Assembly (NCBI RefSeq): GCF_016757965.1
Contig: NZ_JAEKIW010000004.1
Span: 1-64,000 of the forward strand
Source of the DNA: Archaeoglobus neptunius
GTDB taxonomy: Archaea > Halobacteriota > Archaeoglobi > Archaeoglobales > Archaeoglobaceae
Direction: 5' to 3'
DNA length: 64,000 nucleotides
This document shows positions 1 through 8,497 of this stretch, piece after piece; position 1 is the first letter of the stretch, and each line of letters starts with the position of its first letter. The position numbers were made by a program, and so were the translations under genes. The notes under the pieces are model-generated. The model was not told where the DNA came from. It did no database searches and saw only the letters and a list, made by a program, of their open reading frames with translations.

Positions 1-1
1 T

Positions 2-1528
2 GTCGATCTCATCGTCAGAGTTGGGGAGATGGTCGAGAAAGAGGGTATAGTTGAGATGGACCTGAATCCCGTCTTCGTCTACGAGAATGGATGCGTTGTT
101 GCGGATGCGAGGATTGCTGTTGGGGAGAGAAAGAGGTTTGATTACGTGATCCCTGATCTTGGCAATCTTTTCTACCCAAAAAGTGTTGCGGTAATTGGGG
201 CCTCGAGGACCATAGGCAAGCCGGGCTTTAACATCGTGTGGAATCTGAAGCAGAACGGCTTCTCAGGGAAAATCTATCCGGTAAATCCAAATGCTGAAAA
301 AATACTTGATCTGAATTGTTATCCGTCAATTCTTGATATTCCTGGAGATGTTGATGTGGCAATCATAGCTGTACCTGCAAAGATTGTTCCGGCAGTGATG
401 AGGGAATGTGCGCAGAAAGGTGTTAAGGGTGTCGTGATTGTCAGCTCTGGGTTCAGTGAAGAGGGAGAGAAGGGAGCGGAGTACGAGAGAGAGGTTCTGG
501 AGATAGCTAAAAAACATGGTATAAGGATATTCGGTCCCAACACCACAGGTGTGCTGAACACCGAAAACGGATTCATCACCTCATTCGCCCTTCAGCCAGT
601 AATAAGGAAAGGTTCGATTGGGATAATCGCCCAGACAGGCCTGTTTCTTGGAATAATGATGGATATCGTTGCATCAAATCATCCGAGTATAGGATTTAGC
701 AAAATCGTGGGGATGGGTAACAAGATAGATGTTGAGGATTATGAAGTTCTCGATTTTCTGCTCAGAGATTCTCAGACAGGTGTCGTTGGGATGTATGTGG
801 AGGGAATAAAAAATGGAAGAGCCTTTTATGACGTTGCAAAAAACGCCTCCAAGCCGGTGGTGATTTTTAAGAGTGGCAGGACTGAGTATGGCAAGAAAGC
901 TGCTATGAGTCATACAGCTTCGATAGCTGGAGATGATGATGTGTTTGATGCCGTCTGCAGGCAGGCAAATCTAACGAGGGTTTATAGTTTTGAGGAACTG
1001 TTCAATGTAACCAAAGCCTTCGCTCTTCAACCCCTGCCCAGGGGCGACAGGGTTGCGATAATCCACTACACCGGTTCAGGATGTGTGCAGGGTTCTGATG
1101 CGGCATACTTTGCCGGGCTGAAACTTGCCGAGTTTTCTAACGAAACTGTTGAGAGGATACTTGAGGTTACACCCGAATGGCACAACGTCAACAATCCCAT
1201 TGATATCTGGCCGATGGTGGAATACTATGGTGCATACAAGGCTTATGAAACGGCGATTGAGGCTGTACTTGAGGATGATGGAGTGGATTCAGTGGTGGCC
1301 TGTGTCTGGGCAAGCAGAATAACACATGCAAACTTCCAGCCGGACTACAGGAAGCTTAAAAAGTATGGCAAGCCAGTTTATTTCACAGCAGAGGGGCCCA
1401 GGGATGTGGTTTTCGATCTGAAGAATGACTACGAGCTGAATGGAATTCCAGTATATCCCGACGTGATCACCGCCATAAACGTTCTCGGAAAAGTTACGAA
1501 ATACGCTCGGAGAAAATCAGTTCAGTAG
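2..1528 (+). CDS. Acyl-CoA/acetate-CoA ligase (ADP-forming), C-terminal part, cut by the window start
   Basis: The frame is open from base 2, so the gene begins upstream. The first ~25 residues (EMDLNPV, VADARI) are the end of an ATP-grasp beta domain. Next comes a CoA-binding Rossmann domain (FYPKSVAVIGAS, FGPNTTG) and a succinyl-CoA-ligase-like domain with SHTASIAG, whose His matches the phosphorylated His of the family. This is therefore a beta-alpha fusion of the NDP-forming acyl-CoA synthetase family, which converts acyl-CoA, ADP and phosphate to acid, CoA and ATP (reversible). The substrate (acetate, branched or aryl acids) cannot be read from the sequence. An internal ATG at base 29 is not the real start. 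T-rich sequence follows the stop. Confidence 0.9.
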   Translation, partial: VDLIVRVGEMVEKEGIVEMDLNPVFVYENGCVVADARIAVGERKRFDYVIPDLGNLFYPKSVAVIGASRTIGKPGFNIVWNLKQNGFSGKIYPVNPNAEKILDLNCYPSILDIPGDVDVAIIAVPAKIVPAVMRECAQKGVKGVVIVSSGFSEEGEKGAEYEREVLEIAKKHGIRIFGPNTTGVLNTENGFITSFALQPVIRKGSIGIIAQTGLFLGIMMDIVASNHPSIGFSKIVGMGNKIDVEDYEVLDFLLRDSQTGVVGMYVEGIKNGRAFYDVAKNASKPVVIFKSGRTEYGKKAAMSHTASIAGDDDVFDAVCRQANLTRVYSFEELFNVTKAFALQPLPRGDRVAIIHYTGSGCVQGSDAAYFAGLKLAEFSNETVERILEVTPEWHNVNNPIDIWPMVEYYGAYKAYETAIEAVLEDDGVDSVVACVWASRITHANFQPDYRKLKKYGKPVYFTAEGPRDVVFDLKNDYELNGIPVYPDVITAINVLGKVTKYARRKSVQ

Positions 1529-1635
1529 AATCCTTTTTTAATATTTACCATTTTCAGGATATCCCTTTTTGTCAGATGTTCCGAACCAAGCTTTACCCTT
1601 TCCTTGATCGTTTCGTATTTTCTTGTTTCGATCAT
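1522..1635 (-). CDS. Possible 37-aa small protein
   Basis: A short basic ORF (begins MIETRKYETIKERVK, ends KKGFY) overlaps the tail of the preceding gene by 7 bp, tail to tail. On its own strand a TATA-like TTTTTAAG lies about 25 nt before the ATG, which fits a leaderless archaeal transcript, and codon choice looks natural. No family recognised. The rest of the 268-bp gap to tRNA-Arg shows only AT-rich sequence. It could be a chance ORF. Confidence 0.35.
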   Translation of the reverse strand: MIETRKYETIKERVKLGSEHLTKRDILKMVNIKKGFY

Positions 1636-1796
1636 AAATTATTACTGACCTGGAAACTTAAAAATTTTTTCATTAAATTCTATATAATTGTTGTAATAGT
1701 TATTGTTATCATTATGGTGAAAACGGTCTGTCACGGGATTCCATGCAATGTCTCAGTTTTGGGCTTTCTCAGTTGACTGGTGTGTAAAGAAAGGAG

Positions 1797-1870
1797 CGGA
1801 CCCGGCGGGATTCGAACCCGCGACCTTGGGCTTAGGAGGCCCACGCCCTGTCCTGCTAGGCTACGGGTCC
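1797..1870 (-). tRNA. tRNA-Arg (CCT)
   Basis: Full cloverleaf on the minus strand: acceptor GGACCCG/CGGGTCC with discriminator G, D-arm, anticodon stem TGGGC/GCCCA around loop CTCCTAA (anticodon CCT), T-arm GCGGG-TTCGAAT-CCCGC. CCA is not encoded and no intron is seen. It reads AGG codons. Confidence 0.95.
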
Positions 1871-1907
1871 CTGATAGTAGTGCGGTAAAGGTATTATAAA
1901 TCTTGCT

Positions 1908-2780
1908 CTAAAATGCTCCTGCGAAGAAGCCTATCAATCCAAATATCATTGCTAGCAGTGTAGTCTTTCTGTATTTGCGAATGGATCTCTTACTGCAGTC
2001 TTTGAGAAGTCTAATGGCCACATAGCAGAGGATTACATCAGTGACCATTACCGGAAATGCATACTTCACGTCAAGATAGTATTCCTTAATACCGAGGAAC
2101 GGAATCGGACTGATCGAAACGGCCGAAATGTAAAATACACTTGAGATGACAGCCGCCCTCTTTTCTCCAAAAATCCTTGCAATACTCCTCACGTTTCTAA
2201 GTGCGTCCCCTTCAACATCTTCAATTCCCTTCATTATCTCTCTTCCAATCCCTGTCAGGAAGGCCATTGAAGAAAGCAGCGCTGCGCTTTCCGTAATGCT
2301 ATCTGAAACAATTATGCTGCCGAAGAGAAATGGTGTGGCCATGGTAAAAGCGATGTAAATGTTTCCAGCAAAACCATACTCCTTGAGTTTCAGGTTGTAA
2401 AAATAGCCAGCAAATGTGACTATAACCGCAAAAAAGAATGCAAGTGGAGATACAAGCCAGGCAGCGAAGAATCCCAGAGGCATCATGATGATTCCGAGCT
2501 TCAGTGCAGTACTTCTATCAAGATCTCCCCTTACAAGCGGTCTGTCGGTGCGGTTGTTGGCCAGGTCAACGGCATAATCTGAGTAGTCGTTGAGGGCAAA
2601 ACTCGATGCCTGGAGGAATAACGCTGTGAGATAGCCGTAAAATATTTTCCAGAAATTACCGTAAAAAGGATCAGACACAAATACGCCTATAACAACCCCA
2701 AATCCGTACATCAGGCCGTGTTCAAGCCTGAAGAGATCCCATATAGCTTTAAGGTATCGTTTGCAGGTAGGCATCCACAC
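1908..2780 (-). CDS. UbiA-family prenyltransferase, probable digeranylgeranylglyceryl phosphate synthase
   Basis: Integral membrane protein of ~290 aa with about eight hydrophobic segments. The two Asp-rich UbiA motifs are present: NDYSDYAVD near residue 65 and GIEDVEGD near 185. The gene overlaps the end of the GGGP synthase gene just upstream, so the likely reaction is attachment of the second geranylgeranyl chain to GGGP, forming DGGGP, the archaeal ether-lipid precursor. Start is GTG at 2780; an ATG six bases inside is an alternative. Other UbiA enzymes (quinone or heme prenylation) are less likely given this neighbour. Confidence 0.85.
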   Translation of the reverse strand: MWMPTCKRYLKAIWDLFRLEHGLMYGFGVVIGVFVSDPFYGNFWKIFYGYLTALFLQASSFALNDYSDYAVDLANNRTDRPLVRGDLDRSTALKLGIIMMPLGFFAAWLVSPLAFFFAVIVTFAGYFYNLKLKEYGFAGNIYIAFTMATPFLFGSIIVSDSITESAALLSSMAFLTGIGREIMKGIEDVEGDALRNVRSIARIFGEKRAAVISSVFYISAVSISPIPFLGIKEYYLDVKYAFPVMVTDVILCYVAIRLLKDCSKRSIRKYRKTTLLAMIFGLIGFFAGAF

Positions 2781-3438
2781 CTTTCTCGTAGATTACATTT
2801 CCCACAATAATCGTGTCTGCATATTTCAGCATTTCCATTGCCTTTCTCCCGGAATCTATTCCGCCTCCGTAGAACAGTCTTGAATTTGTTAGTGCACTCT
2901 TCACTTCTCTCACAAGCTCGGGATCTCCGTATGTACCGCTGTACTCAATGTAGATCACCGGCAGATTCAGCATTCTTTCACCGACAACAGCGTAGCATGC
3001 AGCGAGTTCTTTGCTGATACTGCAGTTGGCTTTGGTGACCATCCCAACGGCAGATTTTGGATTCAGCACGATATATCCTTCCATAACAACAGATTTGAGC
3101 GTATTGAGAAAATCTCCGAGATTTGAGTAGTGCATGTAAACCCACTTTGCGTGCTTCCCCGTAATCCACTCACCATCCATGGAGTTCAGTACGGTGGGAA
3201 TGAATAGGTACTCTGCATCATATACCACGTTTGTGGGATCTGAGGGCTCCACAACAACTGGGAGCCCGTGATCGATGATCTTCTCTATCAGCTCCCTTGT
3301 CTTTTTATAGGTGACATTCTGGGTTCCGGAGATCATAACGGCATCAGTTCCACTGTCCACTACCGCCCTGATTATTTCGTCGGTGTTTTCTCTATCTGGA
3401 TCGAGCTTGGTTATGTGCTTCCACTTTCTCCAGTCCAT
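2749..3438 (-). CDS. Geranylgeranylglyceryl phosphate synthase (PcrB-like)
   Basis: A soluble TIM-barrel protein of 229 aa that joins glycerol-1-phosphate to geranylgeranyl diphosphate, the first committed step of archaeal membrane lipids. It opens with [13 protein letters not shown] and has the phosphate-binding regions [18 protein letters not shown] and ADTIIVGN; the length fits group I GGGPS/PcrB proteins. It lies between the 4-Cys mini-protein and DGGGP synthase on the same strand and overlaps the latter by about 30 bp, so the two ether-bond steps are probably co-translated. Confidence 0.93.
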   Translation of the reverse strand: MDWRKWKHITKLDPDRENTDEIIRAVVDSGTDAVMISGTQNVTYKKTRELIEKIIDHGLPVVVEPSDPTNVVYDAEYLFIPTVLNSMDGEWITGKHAKWVYMHYSNLGDFLNTLKSVVMEGYIVLNPKSAVGMVTKANCSISKELAACYAVVGERMLNLPVIYIEYSGTYGDPELVREVKSALTNSRLFYGGGIDSGRKAMEMLKYADTIIVGNVIYEKGVDAYLQTIP

Positions 3439-3478
3439 TGTACCTCCACACCACGTTTAAATAATAAATCTTTTGGGT

Positions 3479-3655
3479 TCAGAACTTCAGGCGTGGGTCT
3501 TTCTTTGCCGCCTCTCTAACGCAGAAAAACTCTCTACCAATTTTGCGAAGGTAAGGACATTTTTTGCCGGTGTATCCTACAATGCATAGCTCACAATCCT
3601 CCTTGTACACCCTTTTGAATCCGAGTTTTTCAGCCATTATTCTTATGTCCATCAT
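3479..3655 (-). CDS. Small 4-cysteine protein (58 aa)
   Basis: Starts ATGATG and reads MMDIRIMAEKLGFKRV, with Cys21-x2-Cys24, Cys33-Pro and Cys45, and ends PRLKF. Four cysteines in 58 residues suggest a zinc or Fe-S knuckle. It starts 15 bp after the PfkB kinase stop and precedes the GGGP synthase gene by about 40 bp on the same strand, so it is probably co-transcribed. Function unknown; small archaeal proteins of this kind exist but I cannot name a family. Confidence 0.7.
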   Translation of the reverse strand: MMDIRIMAEKLGFKRVYKEDCELCIVGYTGKKCPYLRKIGREFFCVREAAKKDPRLKF

Positions 3656-3670
3656 AAATTTATTGAACGT

Positions 3671-4528
3671 TCACCTTAAAACTGTTGCGAGAAAATCTTT
3701 GATGGTTTTTGGGGATGGGAAATTTCTTGCACCAACTCTTTCAACGTTGTAGGCACCACAGAAATTTCCCAGCTTTAAACATACGTCAACGGGGTAATCC
3801 ATAATGAAACCATAAATAAAACCTGCAGCGAATGCATCTCCAGCCCCAGTGGCGTCTACAACTTTGGCCTTGAAAGCATCTGCCCGATAGCTCTCACCTT
3901 TCCTGGTATAACAGACACTGCCAAGCCTGCCCTGTGTGACAATGAGATAGTCAACGTGTTTTAGAAGATCGACAACTTCCACATTCAGCATCGAAAATTC
4001 ATCCGAGGATAAAATGAGCATGTGTGTGCTGTCGAGAAGAGGTTTGAGTGCCTCATACCCCAAATGCACGTATGGGAATCCTGGATTGAGGATTACAAAT
4101 CCGTCAAATTTTTCGGCAGCTTCCCTCTGCAGACCAAAGCTTTTTTCCGATGGAAATGGGTCAAGGTACAGAAACTCACCCCCCTGAACTTTGACGAAAG
4201 GCTTTCCAGCAGCGTTTGGTTCAACAAAAAAAGTCCTTTCTCCATCTTTGTCAACAAAAACATGAACTCTTCCGGTTTTTCTGTCAGTGAATTTCGCAAC
4301 AACCTCGGCGGCTGTATTCCTAATAAAGTACTCCGCATCCTCGTCTCTGCCCAGAGTTGTGTAGATCGAAGCTTTTATTCCAAGAGATGCAATATTGTGT
4401 GCCACATTGCATCCCGCACCTCCCGGTGATTTGCTGGTCTTTTTAATTACGGAGTGTCCTCCTCGGGTGGGATACCTGTCAATCATGTAGATGTAGTCGA
4501 CCAGTGCCGGAGCGTAAGCTGAGAACAC
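3671..4528 (-). CDS. PfkB-family carbohydrate/nucleoside kinase
   Basis: A ribokinase-fold sugar or nucleoside kinase of 285 aa. Visible are the N-terminal GGAGCNVAHNIASLG motif (residues ~35-50) and the second PfkB signature DATGAGDAFAAGF (~226-238), with the catalytic Asp in GAGDA. The substrate cannot be assigned (ribose, adenosine, fructose and ADP-ribose derivatives are all possible). Start is GTG at 4528, with TTAAATAA about 20-25 bases upstream, fitting a near-leaderless mRNA. First gene of the minus-strand lipid operon and divergent from cdrS-ftsZ. Confidence 0.85.
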   Translation of the reverse strand: MFSAYAPALVDYIYMIDRYPTRGGHSVIKKTSKSPGGAGCNVAHNIASLGIKASIYTTLGRDEDAEYFIRNTAAEVVAKFTDRKTGRVHVFVDKDGERTFFVEPNAAGKPFVKVQGGEFLYLDPFPSEKSFGLQREAAEKFDGFVILNPGFPYVHLGYEALKPLLDSTHMLILSSDEFSMLNVEVVDLLKHVDYLIVTQGRLGSVCYTRKGESYRADAFKAKVVDATGAGDAFAAGFIYGFIMDYPVDVCLKLGNFCGAYNVERVGARNFPSPKTIKDFLATVLR

Positions 4529-4606
4529 AGTATGGTTTCAACCCGGGTTTATTTAATGCTTTCATTGGAATTTTTTAAACCTTTTATCATAATAGAAACC
4601 GAAACT

Positions 4607-4616
4607 CTTAAATATT
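4607..4616 (+). promoter_or_regulatory. TATA box of the cdrS-ftsZ operon
   Basis: CTTAAATATT preceded by a BRE-like CGAAACT. A start site 22-27 bases downstream (about 4638) would leave a leader of about 85 nt that contains the inverted repeat at 4651-4696. Most other genes here look leaderless or short-leadered, so this leader is long. Inferred from sequence only. Confidence 0.5.
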
Positions 4617-4650
4617 ATAATGTCGGACAATTGATACCTGATTGAGGTAC

Positions 4651-4696
4651 ATTGGCGGACAGGTGGAGGCTCATGTTATCCACCATGTCCGCCAAT
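4651..4696 (+). repeat. Inverted repeat / leader hairpin before cdrS-ftsZ
   Basis: Arm ATTGGCGGACAGGTGGA (4651-4667) and arm TCCACCATGTCCGCCAAT (4679-4696) pair over 17 bp with one bulged base around an 11-nt loop. A further partial copy, TGTCGGACA, lies at 4621-4629. It lies between the predicted start site and the ribosome binding site, so it could be an RNA hairpin or a DNA operator, for instance for the ribbon-helix-helix protein encoded next. No U-tract follows, so a terminator is unlikely. Confidence 0.7.
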
Positions 4697-4721
4697 AGAG
4701 GGCATCGCTTCCGGTGGAAAT

Positions 4722-4904
4722 ATGCCTCCGACCAGAAAGATAAGCATAAGGCTGACCGAGAAATATTACACGAAACTCGAGCTCCTCGTGGAGAGCGGGG
4801 AGTTCACGTCGGTTAGCGAAGCGATCAGGGAGGCAGTAAAGCTTCTGCTTGAAAAATATAGTGCCCAGCTTGAGAGTATTGCTAAAATGGATAGTTTCAG
4901 GTAG
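4722..4904 (+). CDS. cdrS: Ribbon-helix-helix protein, CdrS-like cell-division regulator
   Basis: A 60-aa protein with a CopG/MetJ-type ribbon-helix-helix fold: beta strand RKISIRLTE, helix [15 protein letters not shown], turn and helix [18 protein letters not shown]. It ends 12 bp before ftsZ. In haloarchaea a short RHH protein, CdrS, is co-transcribed with ftsZ2 and controls division genes; this gene has the same size, fold and position, and that is the basis of the name. DNA binding as a dimer is expected. A GGTGG ribosome binding site lies near 4712. Confidence 0.75.
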   Translation: MPPTRKISIRLTEKYYTKLELLVESGEFTSVSEAIREAVKLLLEKYSAQLESIAKMDSFR

Positions 4905-4916
4905 GAGGTAATGTGA

Positions 4917-6059
4917 ATGAAGAGTATAGTTAGTAAGGCCCAGATGTTTTTGGAGCAGGAAAGGTTGAGCAGAGGAGAGGACGATATAAAGGACTTTGAA
5001 ACGCCAAAGATCGTTGTTGTCGGCTGCGGTGGGAGTGGAAACAACACCGTTAACAGACTTTCAAACATGGGTGTTGAAAGTGCGATGACAGTTGCAATAA
5101 ATACGGACAAGCAGCAGCTTTTGAGGACAAAGGCCGACAAGCGAGTTTTGATTGGCAGAAGTATAACAAGGGGTCTTGGTGCCGGCGGATATCCAGATAT
5201 AGGGCGGAAAGCAGCGGAACTGGCAAGAAATGTACTCGAAGAGCTTCTCTGCGACTCGGATATGGTTTTTGTATGTGCAGGACTTGGTGGCGGTACCGGA
5301 ACCGGTTCAGCGCCTGTTGTTGCTGATGTAGCCAAAAAACAGGGAGCGATAGTTATCGGCTTCGCCCAGATGCCGTTCAAGGTTGAAAGGGCCAGAATTC
5401 AAAAGGCGCTTGACGGTTTGGAGGAGATGAAGGAGGTCTGTGATACTGTCGTCGTTCTTGACAATAACAAACTTCTCGAATACTATCCAAATCTGCCAAT
5501 TGATGCCGCCTTTAGTGTTATGGATCAGCTCATAGCCGAAACAATAAAGGGCATTTCTGACACGATAACAGTCCCATCCCTTGTTAACATCGACTTTGCG
5601 GATGTTAAGGCGATAATGGGTCATGGTGGAGTTGCAGTAATGCTGGTTGGCGAGGCAAAAGCTCAGGACAAGGCAAATGCAGTTGTCAGGGATTGCCTAA
5701 CCCACCCACTGCTCGATGTTGATTACAGAGGTGCAACGGGCTCTCTTGTTCACATCTCGGGAGGGCACGATCTGACTCTAAAAGAGGCAGAGGAAATCAT
5801 CCGGAACCTCACCTTTGAGATTGACGACTACGCCAACGTCATCTGGGGAGCAAGGATAGACAGGGAGTTTGAGGGATTCGTCAGGGTTGTTTCAATAATG
5901 ACCGGGATAAAGGACAGGGACTTTGTCGGTTCACTAAACTATGACATCGTTCCGCAAAAGAAGAAAATCAGGGACTTCAGAGTTGAGGAGAACTTTACCA
6001 GACCGAATGGAAGGGTAAAGTCCAGCAAGGCTGCAGTACCGATAATAGATAGACTCTAA
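4917..6059 (+). CDS. ftsZ: Cell division protein FtsZ (probably FtsZ2 type)
   Basis: Tubulin-family GTPase of 380 aa forming the cytokinetic ring. Features: [13 protein letters not shown] for nucleotide binding (~37-48), the tubulin signature GGGTGTGS (124-131), and the T7-loop NIDFAD (224-229) that completes GTP hydrolysis in the filament. The ~20 N-terminal residues and the basic C-terminal tail ([11 protein letters not shown]) are less conserved. A strong GGAGGT site lies just upstream of the ATG. Pairing with a CdrS-like gene points to FtsZ2, but subtype needs a phylogeny. Confidence 0.95.
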   Translation: MKSIVSKAQMFLEQERLSRGEDDIKDFETPKIVVVGCGGSGNNTVNRLSNMGVESAMTVAINTDKQQLLRTKADKRVLIGRSITRGLGAGGYPDIGRKAAELARNVLEELLCDSDMVFVCAGLGGGTGTGSAPVVADVAKKQGAIVIGFAQMPFKVERARIQKALDGLEEMKEVCDTVVVLDNNKLLEYYPNLPIDAAFSVMDQLIAETIKGISDTITVPSLVNIDFADVKAIMGHGGVAVMLVGEAKAQDKANAVVRDCLTHPLLDVDYRGATGSLVHISGGHDLTLKEAEEIIRNLTFEIDDYANVIWGARIDREFEGFVRVVSIMTGIKDRDFVGSLNYDIVPQKKKIRDFRVEENFTRPNGRVKSSKAAVPIIDRL

Positions 6060-6081
6060 TCCAACCACCTCCCATTTTTTT

Positions 6082-6375
6082 ATGATAGTGGAGATTTCTG
6101 TTGTGCCGATTGGTGTTGGCGAATCCTTGAGCAGGTATATTGCTGTGGCAATACAGGTTTTAAGCAAAATGGGGTTGAAATTTGAACTGAACCCAATGGG
6201 TACGGTTTTTGAAGTAGGCGATTTTCAGAAACTGGCAGAGGTGCTTGAAGAAATTGACAGAAGTCTCTTTGAATCGGGATCTCCGAGAAACTACTTTGTC
6301 GTAAAAATCGATCACAGAAAGAAGGGCGGAAAAATGGAGGACAAGGTTAGGTCGGTAATTCAGAAAACGAAGTAG
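6082..6375 (+). CDS. MTH1187/YkoF-type thiamine-binding family protein
   Basis: A 97-aa ferredoxin-like small protein of the UPF0045/DUF77 (MTH1187) family, recognised from MIVEISVVPIG, the segment LNPMGTVFEVG and the C-terminal VVKIDHR. Family members bind thiamine or similar small ligands and form tetramers; the exact role is unclear. It starts 23 bp after ftsZ and could share its transcript. Confidence 0.8.
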   Translation: MIVEISVVPIGVGESLSRYIAVAIQVLSKMGLKFELNPMGTVFEVGDFQKLAEVLEEIDRSLFESGSPRNYFVVKIDHRKKGGKMEDKVRSVIQKTK

Positions 6376-6403
6376 TTTTTAAGCATCAACTCAATTTTTT
6401 TCT

Positions 6404-7006
6404 GTGATCGTAAAGGTCGGTGGTAGCGTAGTGGGAAACCTTGAAGAAGTTTTTGAGGCTCTCGGCTTGACGGACAGGGTTTGTGTTCTGCCAGGAGGAT
6501 GGATTTTTGCAGATACCGTTAGAAAAGTTGACTCGGAATTTGGCCTGTCCCAAAGCGCATCACACTGGATGGCGATAAATGCGATGAACATGTACGGGCA
6601 TGTGCTCGGAGAGGTGGGCAAAAAATATGGATTTTCACTCATCGAACCGGAGAGCTTTGACGAAATTGTGGATGGCAGGTGCATATTGCTTCCATACATT
6701 TTGCTCAGGAGATACGACGAGCTTCCCCATTCCTGGGATGTGACCTCAGACAGCATAGCCGTGTGGATTGCATCAAAATTAAAGGTCGGTGAAGTTGTCA
6801 AGGTAACGGCAGCCGGAGGGGTCATGGGAGAGGCTTCAGTTTTATCCAGAGTCAGAGCTTCGGAACTTTCCACAGATGTTGTTGACAGACTCACTCCCGA
6901 GCTTCTCTGTAGATATGGAATAAACATGTTCGTCTGCTCTCCGAAAGAGCTAAAATATTATATATTGAGAGGAAGAGCGAATGGCACGCTGATAGAAGGG
7001 AGGTGA
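6404..7006 (+). CDS. Amino-acid-kinase-fold kinase, MfnE-like
   Basis: A 200-aa minimal amino acid kinase: N-terminal [12 protein letters not shown] (phosphate-binding Lys and GGS), PGGWIFAD, and [14 protein letters not shown] for nucleotide and substrate contacts. Size and sequence match the archaeal subgroup containing MfnE, which phosphorylates the aminomethylfuran phosphate precursor of methanofuran, a C1 carrier used by Archaeoglobales. GTG start at 6404 follows TTTTTAAGC by ~22 bp, so the mRNA may be leaderless. It heads a row of genes ending at 8335. Another small-molecule kinase remains possible. Confidence 0.65.
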   Translation: MIVKVGGSVVGNLEEVFEALGLTDRVCVLPGGWIFADTVRKVDSEFGLSQSASHWMAINAMNMYGHVLGEVGKKYGFSLIEPESFDEIVDGRCILLPYILLRRYDELPHSWDVTSDSIAVWIASKLKVGEVVKVTAAGGVMGEASVLSRVRASELSTDVVDRLTPELLCRYGINMFVCSPKELKYYILRGRANGTLIEGR

Positions 7007-7011
7007 TCAGG

Positions 7012-7173
7012 ATGGACATAACAAGATGCATTAGTTGTGGCGCAGTACTTGTGGGTGCTAATTATGTAGCTTTCCCGTGTCCGGAATGTGGTGAGATGAT
7101 CTATCGCTGTAAGAAGTGCAGAAAGCTGTCAAATCCCTATGTTTGTGAGAACTGTGGATTTGAGGGTCCATGA
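7012..7173 (+). CDS. Small zinc-ribbon protein (53 aa, HVO_2753-like)
   Basis: Four CxxC-type pairs in 53 residues: CISC, CPEC, CKKC and CENC, so two zinc-binding knuckles. This composition and the position right before the EF-1-beta gene (10 bp gap) match a widespread archaeal zinc-finger mini-protein that is regularly found beside aEF-1-beta. The ATG has a GGAGGTGATC ribosome binding site, the full anti-SD complement. Role unknown, probably translation- or RNA-related by context. Confidence 0.85.
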   Translation: MDITRCISCGAVLVGANYVAFPCPECGEMIYRCKKCRKLSNPYVCENCGFEGP

Positions 7174-7182
7174 GGTGATAGA

Positions 7183-7449
7183 ATGGGTAGTGTTGTGATG
7201 AAAATCCGTGTGATGCCGAGCGATGTCGACGTGAATCTTGATGAGGTTCTGGAGAAGATAAAAAACATTCAGATGGAGGGTGTGGAGCTGAGGGATAGTG
7301 CGATTCAGCCGATAGCCTTTGGGTTGAAAGCGCTGGTACTTATGGCGGTGATGCCCGATACCGGGGGAGTCGGAGACAGGTACATAGAGGAGATAGGAAA
7401 GATAGATGGAGTGGAGAGTGTCGAAATAGAGGATATGGAGTTGCTATGA
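7183..7449 (+). CDS. Translation elongation factor EF-1 beta (GDP/GTP exchange factor for EF-1A)
   Basis: An 88-aa archaeal EF-1B guanine-exchange domain. Seen: KIRVMPSDVDVNLDEV at the start, IQPIAFGLKALVLMAVMPD in the centre and GVESVEIEDMELL at the end, the usual archaeal length. It catalyses nucleotide exchange on EF-1A. A GAGGTGAT site precedes the ATG at 7183; the stop overlaps the start of the downstream hydrolase by four bases (ATGA). Confidence 0.95.
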   Translation: MGSVVMKIRVMPSDVDVNLDEVLEKIKNIQMEGVELRDSAIQPIAFGLKALVLMAVMPDTGGVGDRYIEEIGKIDGVESVEIEDMELL

Positions 7450-8075
7450 AACCGATAAGGATTGTTGCTCCACCCCTTGCAGCAAACTGCTATCTTCTTG
7501 CTGATGAGAAGAAGGCCTTGATAGATGTCGGTGGGGATATAGAGTTCATTCTCAGGGCTGTGTCGAAGTATATCGATCCCAAGGAACTTGACTACGTCAT
7601 CTTGACACACTCCCATTATGACCATGCGGCTGCTGCGGGGCACTTTAAGGGTTTGGCGAAGATAGCAATTCACAGGGATGAGTATTCGCTGATAAAGGCT
7701 CAGGGGTTCACATCATTCATGTTCGGTGTCAGCTTCAAACCCTTTGAGCCCGATATTATGCTTGAGGGTGGGGAAAGAATAGAGCTTGGAGAGATAAATC
7801 TGGAGGTCATTCACACTCCCGGACACTCTCCCGGAAGTATCTGCCTTTACGAGCCGGAAAAGAGGTGGCTTTTCAGCGGAGATACGGTTTTTGCCCACGG
7901 TAGTTTTGGCAGGGTTGATCTGCCCGGTGGAAGTGCGAGGGAACTGATAAAATCTCTGGAAATGCTCTCCAAGCTTGACGTTGAAAATCTGTATCCGGGA
8001 CATGAGGACATTGTTGAGGGAAATGCGAGCAGACACATAGCCAACTCTCTCAGAATCGCAAAGATGTTTCTGTGA
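7446..8075 (+). CDS. Metallo-beta-lactamase-fold hydrolase (glyoxalase II-like)
   Basis: A 209-aa soluble MBL-fold enzyme. The metal ligands are visible: THSHYDH (~55-61), HTPGHSPGS with the next His (~123), and FSGDTVFAHG with the bridging Asp (~146), plus a late His in YPGHED (~181). It resembles hydroxyacylglutathione-hydrolase-like thioesterases, but archaea lack glutathione here, so the substrate is unknown. The ATG overlaps the EF-1-beta stop. Confidence 0.85.
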   Translation: MKPIRIVAPPLAANCYLLADEKKALIDVGGDIEFILRAVSKYIDPKELDYVILTHSHYDHAAAAGHFKGLAKIAIHRDEYSLIKAQGFTSFMFGVSFKPFEPDIMLEGGERIELGEINLEVIHTPGHSPGSICLYEPEKRWLFSGDTVFAHGSFGRVDLPGGSARELIKSLEMLSKLDVENLYPGHEDIVEGNASRHIANSLRIAKMFL

Positions 8076-8335
8076 AGTACATACACCTCTTCGGAATGAA
8101 TGCTGAGGAGATAAGGGCTGAAATCAGGAGAGTGCTTGATAGACTTGGATTCGAGATTTTTGAAAAAGATTTTGAAATCGTTGCATCAAGGGATGAAGAA
8201 AAGGTAAGGGTAGAAATGAGGTATATGGGGAAAAGCAACCTCAACCTGCCCCAAACTGAAGTGATTTTTGAATGTGCTGAAGACGTTCACGCCGAAATCA
8301 TCAAAGAGCTCCGAACTTCGAGGATGGGGGGATGA
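8072..8335 (+). CDS. Conserved-looking hypothetical protein (87 aa)
   Basis: GTG start in a GTGA overlap with the preceding hydrolase, indicating coupled translation; an ATG 24 bases inside is an alternative. Charged alpha/beta protein (AEEIRAEIRRVLDRLGFEIF, then strands, ending KELRTSRMGG) with no motif I recognise. It is the last gene before the cassette island. Confidence 0.6.
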   Translation: MKYIHLFGMNAEEIRAEIRRVLDRLGFEIFEKDFEIVASRDEEKVRVEMRYMGKSNLNLPQTEVIFECAEDVHAEIIKELRTSRMGG

Positions 8336-8416
8336 TACTCGTTAGCATCTTTTAGACTTCCGGTTTATCTCTCCGTAAGTTTTCATTCATGGCGATCGCT
8401 CCCGCATTCCCGTGTG

Positions 8417-8497
8417 TGCTAACTTCTGGGGATAGGTGAAGTCCGGCGAAGCCGAATTCGGGAGCGAAGGCTGTGGGAGTGGCCGGTGAAGTTATTT
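8417..8497 (-). repeat. attC-like site 1
   Basis: Ends in TGCTAAC (8417-8423) and GTTATTT (8491-8497); next to these, AACTTC pairs with GAAGTT. The centre holds GGCGAAGCC and GGGAGCGAAGGC. The stop codon of the 2TM gene lies inside the right core. More degenerate than site 5. An extra inverted core, GTTAGCA, lies at 8340-8346. Confidence 0.45.

Noticed and set aside
4651-4696. Transcription terminator upstream of cdrS
   Set aside because: No U-run follows and the position is between the TATA box and the start codon.
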